Assembly (NCBI GenBank): GCA_018714895.1
Contig: DVMQ01000018.1
Span: forward strand, 1-64,000
Reading direction: 5' to 3'
DNA from: Coprovicinus avistercoris
GTDB taxonomy: Bacteria > Actinomycetota > Coriobacteriia > Coriobacteriales > Atopobiaceae
Length of the DNA stretch: 64,000 bases
Of this stretch, positions 42,991 through 51,227 are shown piece by piece (positions within the stretch are counted from its first letter, which is position 1; every line of letters begins with the position of its first letter). The position numbers were made by a program, and so were the translations under genes. Below the pieces are notes generated by a model, which was not told the DNA's origin, did no database searches, and was given only the letters and a program-made list of their open reading frames with translations.

Positions 42991-44773
42991 ATGAAAAGGT
43001 TGTTACCCCCCCCCCTCCTTGCTTACGCGTAAATTAATCAGCGGTATTTCTAGGATTTTTTGCATAGCTGCTGTGATGGCGGTCATTCTTGGTTTTCCTG
43101 TTCATGTCTATGCAGCAAACGGTACTCCAACACGAGCTACACCTCTTGATATTGATTCGACAACACAGCCCACTGATCAGCTGAATAGTGAAGGGTGGAA
43201 GTGGGAGCCCTCAGGCGATGGTACCAGCGGCACTCTCACGCTTCGAGACTGTTATATTCAGACCGAGCTACCGCAAAATTCAAATGTTCTTCATTTTGGG
43301 AGCGGATTGACAAACGTCACCATTCATCTTGAGGGTGACAATACCTTGGAAGCCACCAACCAAACTGGCTCCATTTATCTGATTAGTACCGACGCAACAA
43401 TCACGTTCACTGGCAATGACGATGCATATCTACACCTTGTGACTTCTGAGGAAAATAACAATACATATTTGTACGGTATATATGCAGATGGCATTTCGTT
43501 TCAATCCGGGAATATTGAATGCAACGCACAGCTTGCATTTGTTGACCATCGGGTAGAAATATCCGGAGGATCAGTGACTGCAGATGCTTCCCGTATTGGC
43601 GGATCTGATGTGATCTATAGCAACCTGGGCCCTGTTGTTTTCTCAGGTGGTGTGGTTGATCTGACAGGACAGCATGCAGGTGTATACATCCCTGGTATAG
43701 GCGCGAGTGATTTCAACATGCTCAAGGTGGCTATTACAGGAGGCAATGTAAGTATCCGTGCCACTGGTGAAGCCAGTAGTTACGCCGCTGCTGTTATTGC
43801 ACGCTATATTGATGTGAACACGAAGAATAATGTTGTGTTGTATGGCACTGCCGCAGCGTTTGGAATCTATGATCCGGGCGACCCTGTCGGAAGTCTTACG
43901 ATTGCAGAAATTGGACCAGAGAGCTCTATTACATGGGCTGAAGACTCAGCCTATGGTCTGTATTACAAATATAACAACACTGTTATTGATATTGCGCCGG
44001 CTGATTATGCTGCCGTCAATACTGCGAAAGCTAATGCCGATGCGATTGATCGAAGCCTGTACACTGAACCTTCCCTCAAAGCGGTCGATGAGGCGGTTGC
44101 AAAAATCGACAGCAATAAAACTATCTTAGAGCAGGACGAAGTTGATGCTATGGCGGATACCATTAACGAGGCGCTCAATAACCTCGAATATCTGCCCGCA
44201 AACTATTCGGCTGTCGATGCTGCACGTACGTCGGCCGATAATCTTGATCGAACTCTTTATACTGACAACTCCCTTGCAGCGTTGGACAAAGCGCTCGATG
44301 GAGTACATGAGGGGTTAGACATTACTCATCAGGACGAAGTCGATGCCATGGCGGCGGCCATCAATGAAGCCCTCAATAACCTTGAATACCTCCCTGCGGA
44401 TTATTCGGCTGTTGATGCTGCGCGTACGTCGGCCGATAAGATCGACAGAACGCTCTATACTGCCGACTCTCTTGCAGTCCTAGATAAAGCACTTGGCAAT
44501 GTTCGTGAAGGGTTAGATATTTCACATCAGGGTGAAGTGGATGCTATGGCGGCAGCCATCAATGAGGCGATCAATAATCTTGAAAAGATTTCAGACGTGC
44601 AAACATCTACCGATGAGGAGTCTTCTGACATCCAGACAGATTCATCTGAAGAGAATGAAGCCGACGCCCTTCCTGCAACAAGCGATGACACTGTTTCGGT
44701 AGTCTCTGGACTTGTTGCGGGCATTGCTGGTGCTCTATGTATTGTCTCTTCACGACGTTTTCAGAGGGATTAG
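42991..44773 (+). CDS. Sortase-anchored surface protein, phase-OFF at a poly-C tract
   Basis: The start ATG 42991 has AAAGGAG before it, but its frame meets TAA at 43030 because of a C10 run (43006-43015). The long downstream frame is one base out of register. With nine (or twelve) Cs the gene would read through as about 593 residues: MKRLLPPPSLLTRK, a hydrophobic signal peptide ending VYA-AN, a domain with beta-helix-like text (about 45-310) and three tandem 66-residue FIVAR-type repeats (44003-44596). An acidic spacer and a sorting signal LPATS with membrane helix and RRFQRD tail follow. This is the pattern of a slipped-strand phase-variable adhesin or carbohydrate-binding surface protein. 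A sequencing error in the run cannot be excluded. An internal TTG 43019 lacks a ribosome site. Confidence 0.82.
43006..43015 (+). repeat. Poly-C tract C10 (contingency locus)
   Basis: Ten consecutive cytosines five codons after the start codon of the surface-protein gene. A run this long inside a coding start is rare and prone to slippage during replication. C9 or C12 restores the frame, while C10 or C11 leaves it closed. Confidence 0.93.
44003..44596 (+). repeat. Three tandem 198-base FIVAR-type repeats
   Basis: Three in-frame units of exactly 66 codons begin at 44003, 44201 and 44399, each starting with (D/N)Y(A/S)AV(N/D) and ending near EALNNLE or EAINNLE. Units two and three are most alike at DNA level. 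Such stalk repeats can expand or contract by recombination. Confidence 0.9.
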
Positions 44774-44845
44774 CACAATCATTATCGGATAGACGGTCAA
44801 TGAACTGCTTTCTATTAATTAATTGACTAAGAAAAGTAAGGTTTC

Positions 44846-44876
44846 TTGGCAAGGCGCGCGTCGAATCTGATAGGAT
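44846..44876 (+). promoter_or_regulatory. Candidate promoter of tRNA-Pro
   Basis: TTGGCA (44846-44851) and TAGGAT (44871-44876) with a 19-base spacer, 15 bases before the tRNA. The match is moderate and the spacer long. Confidence 0.35.
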
Positions 44877-44891
44877 ATATTGTTGCAAAAC

Positions 44892-44967
<76 letters not shown>

Positions 44968-44977
44968 GGACGTAATG

Positions 44978-45006
44978 GCCGTCGGCTCTATGCCGGCGGC
45001 TTTTTT
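44978..45006 (+). terminator. Terminator after tRNA-Pro
   Basis: GCCGTCGGC (44978-44986) pairs with GCCGGCGGC (44992-45000, one G-U pair), followed by TTTTTT. Confidence 0.88.
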
Positions 45007-45022
45007 GCGAGTTTCGATGCTG

Positions 45023-45946
45023 CTAGTCGCCTTGGGGCTGTCCAGTTTTTGATGCTGCAGCAAACTCCTCAAATCCAATTTGACGCCGTAGTTCATCGAG
45101 GAATACTTGAGCTGGCGGTGTTGGAATAACCTTACGCCAAATAATACCTTGTCGGGAAATGAGCGGTGGATCCAGAGGAACAAATGCAATCGATCCGCCA
45201 GTATGTGTTTCAAAGATCCCGTCGTAGGTAAGCATTATTCCCACGCCCTGCTCTACAAAGTAGCGCCCATTGCAGGGGAGATTGTAATAAGCAACAACAT
45301 CCATCTGCTCTGCCAACTCTTTTGCCCAATCATGAAACATCTTCGATGCCATGGCTTGACGAGAACAAATAAGAGGCCTACCGAGCAGGTCTTTTGGCTG
45401 CACAGCTTTCTTTTGAGCAAGAGAATCGGCGGCAGGTACAAGTACACCCCAGGTGTCACCGCCTGGCAACTCAAGTACATTCATATCAACATGAGGGCGC
45501 ACTTCGCATTCCAACATAAAGTCATAGGCTCCACGCGCCAAGTTCTCAAGTAAGTCAGTTGAACTGCCGCTGTAGAGCTGAAAAGTTACATCAGGGTAGC
45601 TCTGTCTTACAGCAGCGAAGGTGCGGGCAAGCAGGCTGGTCATGTGCGTCTCTCCAGCGGCAACATGAATGGGGCCCGAAACAGTATTGGCGGGAAGCGC
45701 GAGCTCATCTCGGACTTTATCAGCCAGATCAGTAAATGTTTCGGCATATCGATCGAGGATAAGTCCGTGTTCGGTTAGGACAATGCCACGAGAAGTGCGT
45801 CGGTAGAGCTCGCGACCAAACTCTCGCTCAAGCGATGCTAACTGACGGGAAAGTGTGGGAGCTGTAATATGCAGCGCTTGAGCAGCACCTGTAATACTTC
45901 CTTCGCGGGCAAGCACGTGAAAGTAATGAAGTGTGCGCAACTCCAT
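45023..45946 (-). CDS. LysR-family transcription regulator
   Basis: 307 residues. The N-terminal helix-turn-helix (about 3-60) is MELRTLHYFHVLAREGSITGAAQALHITAPTLSRQLASLE, typical LysR, followed by the linker helix and a periplasmic-binding-like effector domain. ATG 45946 is chosen because GGGGAG lies eight bases upstream; TTG 45952 is the alternative. It diverges from a hydrolase-acetyltransferase pair starting at 46144, the usual arrangement for a LysR protein and its target, so it probably controls those genes. The inducer is unknown. Confidence 0.92.
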   Translation of the reverse strand: MELRTLHYFHVLAREGSITGAAQALHITAPTLSRQLASLEREFGRELYRRTSRGIVLTEHGLILDRYAETFTDLADKVRDELALPANTVSGPIHVAAGETHMTSLLARTFAAVRQSYPDVTFQLYSGSSTDLLENLARGAYDFMLECEVRPHVDMNVLELPGGDTWGVLVPAADSLAQKKAVQPKDLLGRPLICSRQAMASKMFHDWAKELAEQMDVVAYYNLPCNGRYFVEQGVGIMLTYDGIFETHTGGSIAFVPLDPPLISRQGIIWRKVIPTPPAQVFLDELRRQIGFEEFAAASKTGQPQGD

Positions 45947-46143
45947 GGCCAAAACTCCCCGTAAAAGATCGTCATGTTATATCTCAAAAAATGAGAGCGT
46001 TGCCTAAAAGGCAATAAGCTATTTGCATTTTAGGACATTCACTATAGCTGCAGAGCGTCATAAGGTAAAAGAGCACATTGAGTGATGTTGTGTTTGATAC
46101 ATCGCTTTTCCGTTTGCAGATAAACTTATGAAAGGAGTGCACT
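45947..46143. promoter_or_regulatory. Divergent promoter region of the LysR gene and hydrolase
   Basis: About 200 AT-rich bases between divergent starts. LysR proteins bind T-N11-A type sites in such spacers. I see ATGAGAGCGTTGCCTAAAAG and several short inverted matches, but none strong enough to name as the operator. Confidence 0.4.
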
Positions 46144-47133
46144 ATGCAGGAGGCACAGCTTAATCTCACGCAAGATTGGGATAAGACCTTTCCAAAATCT
46201 GACAGAGTTGATTATTCAAAGGTGACGTTTCATAACTGCTATGGCATCACGTTAGCGGCAGATTTGTATCGCCCTGCCAATGCCGCGAAGGATGCTCGTA
46301 TGGCTGCGATTGCGGTCTGTGGGCCTTTTGGTGCCGTAAAAGAACAGTGTTCTGGTCTATATGCACAAACTATGGCTGAACGTGGGTTTCTTACGCTTGC
46401 GTTTGATCCTTCATATTGTGGCGAGTCAGGTGGAGAGCCGCGCTATATGGCTTCTCCGGATATCAACACAGAAGACTTTATGGCGGCGGTGGATTATCTC
46501 AGCTGCCGTGAAGATGTAGACGCAGAGAAGATTGGCATCATCGGTATTTGTGGTTGGGGTGGACTTGCGCTCAATGCCGCAGCGCTTGATCCGCGTATTA
46601 AAGCTACGGTCGCAAGCACCATGTATGATATGAGCCGCGTCAACACAAAAGGTTACTTTGATGCAGATGATAGTGTAGAGAAGCGCATGGAGAGCAGGCG
46701 TGCTTTAGCTGCTCAACGCACGTCTGATTATCAATCGGGAAGCTATAAGCGTGCAGGTGGCGTGGTTGATCCGCTGCCTGAGGATGCGCCCTTCTTTGTT
46801 AAGGATTACTACGATTACTACAAGACACCTCGCGGTTATCATCCGCGCTCGCTCAACTCAAACGACGGTTGGAATGTTATTGGCTGCATGAGTTTTCTTA
46901 ACCAGCCGATTCTCTGCTATGCCAGCGAGATTGAAAGCGCTGTTATGGTGATGCATGGGGATAAGGCCCACTCGTTCTATATGGGCAAAGATGCTTTCGA
47001 ACAACTCACAGGCGACAATAAATATTTCGAGGTAGTCCCTGGTGCGGTGCATACCGATCTCTATGATGGTGGCAGCAATAACGCTATTCCTTGGGACCAC
47101 ATGCAGTCGTTCTTTGAGAGGTATCTTGGATAA
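46144..47133 (+). CDS. Alpha/beta hydrolase with cysteine nucleophile motif
   Basis: 329 residues of the alpha/beta-hydrolase fold (dienelactone hydrolase-like branch). The nucleophile elbow reads GIIGICGWGGLALN, so a cysteine stands where most members have serine, as in dienelactone hydrolases. The Asp and His of a triad are probably in MVMHGDKAHS and VPGAVHTDLYD. There is no signal peptide. The substrate is unknown. AAAGGAG precedes ATG 46144. The acetyltransferase gene behind it overlaps its end, and the LysR gene diverges upstream. Confidence 0.87.
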   Translation: MQEAQLNLTQDWDKTFPKSDRVDYSKVTFHNCYGITLAADLYRPANAAKDARMAAIAVCGPFGAVKEQCSGLYAQTMAERGFLTLAFDPSYCGESGGEPRYMASPDINTEDFMAAVDYLSCREDVDAEKIGIIGICGWGGLALNAAALDPRIKATVASTMYDMSRVNTKGYFDADDSVEKRMESRRALAAQRTSDYQSGSYKRAGGVVDPLPEDAPFFVKDYYDYYKTPRGYHPRSLNSNDGWNVIGCMSFLNQPILCYASEIESAVMVMHGDKAHSFYMGKDAFEQLTGDNKYFEVVPGAVHTDLYDGGSNNAIPWDHMQSFFERYLG

Positions 47134-47764
47134 CACGTTATGCGCAAAAGCTGCGGAGGAAATTGGGGTAAGTGAAGCTGCGCTAAGAGCGTTTCTTGCC
47201 CACCGTGCAGCAAGAGAGCCTATAGTGCCAGGCACAGCAGACGCTGAGGTGCTTCATGCTGGGGCACAACGAGCGCTGCGTCTTACTGCGCAATTGAATG
47301 GGGCATATCATACGCCCGATGAGGTGGGCAGACTTTTTGCAGATCTCATTGGTGTGGCATCGTGCAACGGCTTTAGCATGTTTCCACCATTTCATGCCGA
47401 CTTTGGTCTGAATATTCAGGTTGGTAACGGCGTGTTTATCAACGGTGGTTGTCATTTTCAAGACCAAGGTGGGATCTCTCTTGGTGACGGCGCATTGATA
47501 GGTCATAACGTAGTAATCGCTACGCTTGACCATGATATTGATCCTCACAAGCGAGCAGTGCTTCATTGTGCGCCGGTCACTATTGGAAATGACGTTTGGA
47601 TAGGTGCAAGTGCAACAATAACGCGGGGCGTTACTATCGGTGACGGAGCTATTATTGCAGCAGGTGCTGTTGTTACGCGCGATGTGGCGCCGCGAACCGT
47701 TGTTGGCGGTGTGCCTGCACGTGAGATACGCACTATTGACGAGGCACTTGCATCCCAGTCCTAA
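47126..47764 (+). CDS. Maltose/galactoside-type O-acetyltransferase
   Basis: 212 residues. The N-terminal helical part is followed by a left-handed beta-helix of hexapeptide repeats, with the family's conserved FFPPFHADFGLNIQVG-like text (MFPPFHADFGLNIQVGNG), GHNVVIATLDHDID holding the catalytic His, and the C-terminal VVGGVPAREIR. It transfers acetyl from acetyl-CoA to a sugar or similar hydroxyl. No ATG fits, so I take TTG 47126 after GAGAGG, which overlaps the hydrolase stop by eight bases and suggests coupling. The partner hydrolase may act on the same acyl esters. Confidence 0.85.
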   Translation: MDNTLCAKAAEEIGVSEAALRAFLAHRAAREPIVPGTADAEVLHAGAQRALRLTAQLNGAYHTPDEVGRLFADLIGVASCNGFSMFPPFHADFGLNIQVGNGVFINGGCHFQDQGGISLGDGALIGHNVVIATLDHDIDPHKRAVLHCAPVTIGNDVWIGASATITRGVTIGDGAIIAAGAVVTRDVAPRTVVGGVPAREIRTIDEALASQS

Positions 47765-47776
47765 GGTCTGTCAGTT

Positions 47777-48610
47777 TTACTGCGCGTGATGCCTGCCACG
47801 TTGCTTTGAGTTTGAATGACTGTGTTTGCCGCGCAATTCTTGTGCTCCGGTAGTCTCGTTGCTGCCGGAGCTCGTTGTGTCTGTGTTGTTGCTAAGCGAA
47901 ACATTTTCCCGAGCCGCCAAATCGTAGAGCTCACGCATAGTCATCTCGGAAGCTTCCTCAGGAGAAATGGCAACGCCTGCCTCAACAAGCTGTGTATAGA
48001 TGCGCCATTTTGCGATGCCCATGCCAGCGTTGTGAGCTTCGGTGCGTTCGTGTGACGATGCATGAGAGCAAACGACCCGTCCGTTGCCGGTTTCAAAGCA
48101 TCGCATTCCCTCATCTGCAAGTTCGTTGGACCATGCTTGCTCATCACACACAACGGTTATTTCTATTACTGCATCGGAGGACGTGTAGCTATCCATCTCT
48201 GTCTTGATGCTGTTCAGGGCATCTTCGTAGCTCATCCAACGGACATCTGTCTGAGCAAGAATGGCTTCGCCGTCGGCATTAAGGGCCTGAGTATCACTCA
48301 CAAGACCCAGGCGATTGACTCCCAACTCTAAAGAGGGATTGACATCAATGGCCACGTAGGCGGCTGGGGCTAGAAAGTAAAAGCCTCCGCCTACGACCAG
48401 GGCAACCAATATCAAACATGCTGCAAGAGCGCCTATCAAGCGGGAACGATGCCTCGGAGGTCGCTTCGTCTGAGTAACAACAAGATGCGGTTTAGAAGTG
48501 TTGGCCTCTTCGGTCCGTAAACGCTCAATGCGCTCTCGTGTTTTCTGTGCTACCTCAGGAGGCACATGAACAGCGAGAAATGCGTCATGTACATGCTTTT
48601 CGTCGGTCAT
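47777..48610 (-). CDS. Membrane anti-sigma factor with RsgI-like extracellular domain
   Basis: 277 residues: a cytoplasmic N-terminal region (about 1-55), one membrane helix (about 58-80, LIGALAACLILVALVVGG) and an extracellular domain. The block AYVAIDVNPSLELGVNRLGLV just outside the membrane matches the RsgI anti-sigma family. The outer tail ends in a His/Gln/Arg-rich run, GKHSHSNSKQRGRHHAQ, after a Ser/Thr/Asn-rich linker. ATG 48610 overlaps the sigma-factor stop as ATGA and has AGGGAGG upstream. It presumably holds the ECF sigma factor until an outside signal releases it. Confidence 0.87.
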   Translation of the reverse strand: MTDEKHVHDAFLAVHVPPEVAQKTRERIERLRTEEANTSKPHLVVTQTKRPPRHRSRLIGALAACLILVALVVGGGFYFLAPAAYVAIDVNPSLELGVNRLGLVSDTQALNADGEAILAQTDVRWMSYEDALNSIKTEMDSYTSSDAVIEITVVCDEQAWSNELADEGMRCFETGNGRVVCSHASSHERTEAHNAGMGIAKWRIYTQLVEAGVAISPEEASEMTMRELYDLAARENVSLSNNTDTTSSGSNETTGAQELRGKHSHSNSKQRGRHHAQ

Positions 48611-49092
48611 GAAAGCACCTCCCTGAGCTTGCGCTTTCCGCGTGAGATCCATGAATAGACAGTTCCAAGAGGCATATCGAGCATCTTTGCTATTTCTGGT
48701 GCTGAATACCCCTCGCAGAGTGAGAGATACAGCTGTGTTTTGGGCGGATCATCCAGCGCATTGAGGGCGTCAAGCGCCTCTCGCAAAGCGTGGATATTGT
48801 CATCAGTGGTGCCAAAGGAGGGTGCGCCGCCTGTTTCTATCAGCTCGTCCAACGAGGTGTTTTGCTTCCGTGCGGATTTGAGAATGTCTTTACAGTTATT
48901 AATTGCAACGCGAAGTAGCCATGCGCGCGCATGTTCAGCATTTGAAAAATCCGCATCATGCATGGCATAGCTTATGAAGGTGTTTTGGAAAACATCTTCG
49001 GCCTCGCTCGGTGATACATATACCAAGCATGCTCGCCATACTGCATCTCCAAAAGTAGCTATAGCTTGTTCTATGTCATGAGACTCTCGCAC
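48607..49092 (-). CDS. ECF-type RNA polymerase sigma factor
   Basis: 161 residues with sigma region 2 (DAVWRACLVYVSPSEAEDVFQNTFI, then HARAWLLRVAINNC) and region 4 (LYLSLCEGYSAPEIAKMLDMPLGTVYSWISRGKRKLRE), and no regions 1 or 3, so an ECF sigma. It would direct transcription of an envelope-response regulon. The start is GTG 49092 with only a weak ribosome site, possibly limiting its amount; an in-frame stop lies just upstream. It ends in TGA inside the anti-sigma start, one of three TGA stops in the window. Confidence 0.88.
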   Translation of the reverse strand: MRESHDIEQAIATFGDAVWRACLVYVSPSEAEDVFQNTFISYAMHDADFSNAEHARAWLLRVAINNCKDILKSARKQNTSLDELIETGGAPSFGTTDDNIHALREALDALNALDDPPKTQLYLSLCEGYSAPEIAKMLDMPLGTVYSWISRGKRKLREVLS

Positions 49093-49152
49093 CGTGGGCC
49101 ATTCTCGCTTGGCTTAGTAATAAAACTGTCTGCCAACAACAGTAGGTTGTTT

Positions 49153-49557
49153 CTATCGACAATTATGATGCTGTCGCTGAGCTTGCCCATGCCGAACAGC
49201 AGACTGATGATTTCCATGGTGCCTGACATTGGTGTTTGTGGTGTCTTGACTGTTCTTGGAGCTGTTATTTGCTTTGTTGTTTTGCGGGCAAGAAGAGCTG
49301 TTGCACTGGTCGCAGATGCCATCATTATCGTTGTCAATAAACCCCGTACAACTGGCATTTTTACAGTCAGTGCCGGGAGTGGCGCAATATGCTCCAGAAG
49401 TAGTGCCGCTTCCTCCGTTTACGCGGCCCCAGCCCCTGGCAAGAGCAGGTGTGGCTACAAGGGCAAGCACAACAGCAAGCATTGCACACGCGCCAACAAT
49501 ACGTTTGATGAGGTTTTTCTTAGGTTGGTTGGTAGGGGAGCCATGCTTATGAAACAT
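49153..49557 (-). CDS. Small secreted Cys/His-rich protein with D-x-D-x-D-G loop
   Basis: 134 residues. A basic start and hydrophobic stretch ending ATPALA (about residues 12-38) form a signal peptide. The mature part has YCATPGTDCKNASC, a calcium-type loop FIDNDNDGICDQC, and CNSSSCPQ, then a polar tail ending in a His/Gln/Arg-rich run with RHHGNH and RQHHNC. Such short secreted proteins with a DxDxDG-ICD element often accompany ECF sigma loci. It sits 60 bases upstream of the sigma gene on the same strand. ATG 49557 follows AGAGG. Metal or ligand binding outside the cell is a reasonable guess. Confidence 0.78.
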   Translation of the reverse strand: MFHKHGSPTNQPKKNLIKRIVGACAMLAVVLALVATPALARGWGRVNGGSGTTSGAYCATPGTDCKNASCTGFIDNDNDGICDQCNSSSCPQNNKANNSSKNSQDTTNTNVRHHGNHQSAVRHGQAQRQHHNCR

Positions 49558-49645
49558 ACGAAGCCTCTTTCTCGCGGTGCCTTGAAGTAAAAATCGTGGC
49601 CACTTGTTATAGATACGAGCGAGAGGCTTCAATCCATGCAGGCTT

Positions 49646-49662
49646 GTTGAAATATTTTCAAC
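49646..49662. promoter_or_regulatory. Inverted repeat upstream of the sigma locus
   Basis: GTTGAAA (49646-49652) and TTTCAAC (49656-49662) with a three-base centre, about 90 bases before the secreted-protein start. It may be an operator or part of the promoter used by the ECF sigma factor. Confidence 0.4.
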
Positions 49663-49722
49663 TTTCTGATGGCGATAAAGAGACAAAGCAGAGGTTGGAT
49701 AAACCGAGCGTTGTTCGTTTGT

Positions 49723-50364
49723 TTATGCTTCCGTTCCGTCGATAGGGGCTCTATCAACAGGATTCTTGATAAGGGCGTCAATCATGGCAGTGAGACCCTC
49801 CACCATCATAGAAAGTGGCATGGAAGGCGCTTTACCTGAAAGCGCACCAGGTTGTGTTGAAAGGTAAGGCACATGGATAAACCCACCGCGCACGTTGGCA
49901 TGATTCGTTGCTAGCAGGTGGAGTAAGCCGTACATAACTTCATTGCAGCAGTATGTTCCTGCGGTGTATGAAACTCCCGCAGGTATGCCCGCTTCCCGGG
50001 CAGCTTCTGTCATAGCAAATACCGGAAGCGTAGAAAAATATGCATCGGGGCCATCTTCTACGATGCGCCCGGTTGGCTGATTGCCGTCATTATCGGGGAT
50101 TCGAGCGTTCATATAATTGATGCCAACAAATTCGGGTGTGATTTGCGTGCGGCCACCGGCCTGGCCTACGCATATAACAACGTCCGGGTTGTACTTTTCC
50201 AGAGCTGCAGCAATACAATCGATGTCTTTTCCGAAAGCAACAGGTATTTCCATCTTGATAATGTGCGCATCACCAAGCGTATCGGGAAGTTGCCGAACAG
50301 CTTCATAAGAAGGGTTTATCGCTTCGCCACCAAAAGGCGCAAAACCAGTTACGAGAATCTTCAT
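49723..50364 (-). CDS. pcp: Pyroglutamyl peptidase I
   Basis: 213-residue cysteine peptidase (C15) that removes N-terminal pyroglutamate from peptides in the cytosol. MKILVTGFAPFGGEAINPS at the start, the catalytic Glu in EFVGINYMNARIPDN, the catalytic Cys in SYTAGTYCCNEVMYG (about residue 142) and His in GGFIHVPYLS (about 167) are present. ATG 50364 follows GTGAGG. It lies downstream of a membrane-protein gene in the same direction, with 72 bases between. Confidence 0.97.
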   Translation of the reverse strand: MKILVTGFAPFGGEAINPSYEAVRQLPDTLGDAHIIKMEIPVAFGKDIDCIAAALEKYNPDVVICVGQAGGRTQITPEFVGINYMNARIPDNDGNQPTGRIVEDGPDAYFSTLPVFAMTEAAREAGIPAGVSYTAGTYCCNEVMYGLLHLLATNHANVRGGFIHVPYLSTQPGALSGKAPSMPLSMMVEGLTAMIDALIKNPVDRAPIDGTEA

Positions 50365-50436
50365 GCAATAAACCTCACAAACTGTTTTTTGGAATTAGAA
50401 CATCCATAAGACAGCACGCTACTTACTATAAGGAAC

Positions 50437-51132
50437 TTAGGCGGAGCCCATGATTGAGCCATTGAAGTATTGAATTACCAGCAGCATACCGGCAAGACTC
50501 GCCACAAAGATAAGCACGCCAAGACCGCAAAGCATTTTTCCTACACGCTTTTGAGGATTTGCATATAAAACAATGCCTCCAAGAGCTGTTATAGCCCCGC
50601 CGATACTTAGGCCGAGCATGCAAAAGCCTTCCCAAAAAGTAAAAGCCGGCATGGCCTGGGCAGATACGTGCTCGTAGTGGTAGGAATGCAATAAGCGGGG
50701 ATCTCCCGTTGCCATCATATATACCGCTGGAGCCGAGAACGCGACAAAAACAACAACGAGCACGATGCCCACTAAAGCTGTGCGAAATGAAAAACGAGTG
50801 GAATGATGCTCGTTCTGGATAGAAGATGTTGTTGCAAAGGAGAAAAGCGCTCCGTTGTGGTGCACGATACAGGCAAGCATGGCGCCAATACTGGCAATAA
50901 AGAAAATGAGTCCCAGGATGGTAAGAACGGAGTGGTCGGTAATAAGCAGTCCTGTACTCAATCCGCATACAATGAGGCATACTCCGGTTTCTTTTGCCAA
51001 TTGTGGTCGCTCTGCCTCTGGTGTGGTGGCGTAATGATAGGAGTGTAAGAGGTGATAATTGCCTGTTACCAGCATGTATATGCCGAGACCAACAATGAAC
51101 AACATCACCAAGACCATAAAGACATATTTCAT
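50437..51132 (-). CDS. Six-helix membrane protein with internal duplication
   Basis: 231 residues with about six membrane helices. The two halves are related: each begins with a helix leading to a short loop with the motif LLHSYHY (GNYHLLHSYHYATT near residue 30 and GDPRLLHSYHYEHV near 150), then a glycine-rich helix and another hydrophobic helix. The loop resembles small DUF3784-type membrane proteins, so this may be a fused duplicate. ATG 51132, preceded by AAAGGAC, gives a clean start with MKYVFM. The function is unknown. It is divergent from the DUF2130 gene. Confidence 0.75.
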   Translation of the reverse strand: MKYVFMVLVMLFIVGLGIYMLVTGNYHLLHSYHYATTPEAERPQLAKETGVCLIVCGLSTGLLITDHSVLTILGLIFFIASIGAMLACIVHHNGALFSFATTSSIQNEHHSTRFSFRTALVGIVLVVVFVAFSAPAVYMMATGDPRLLHSYHYEHVSAQAMPAFTFWEGFCMLGLSIGGAITALGGIVLYANPQKRVGKMLCGLGVLIFVASLAGMLLVIQYFNGSIMGSA

Positions 51133-51227
51133 ATCTTTGTCCTTTTGACAGGTCAAGACTTGCTGTAGACGAATTGCAAAGCAGGATAGTACCCTTGGAT
51201 GCAAAGTCAAGGGTTTGGAGGCATGCT

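Noticed and set aside
43019..43021. TTG 43019 as the true start of the surface protein
   Set aside because: It has only cytosines upstream and no ribosome site, whereas ATG 42991 has AAAGGAG and lies one base out of frame across a homopolymer.
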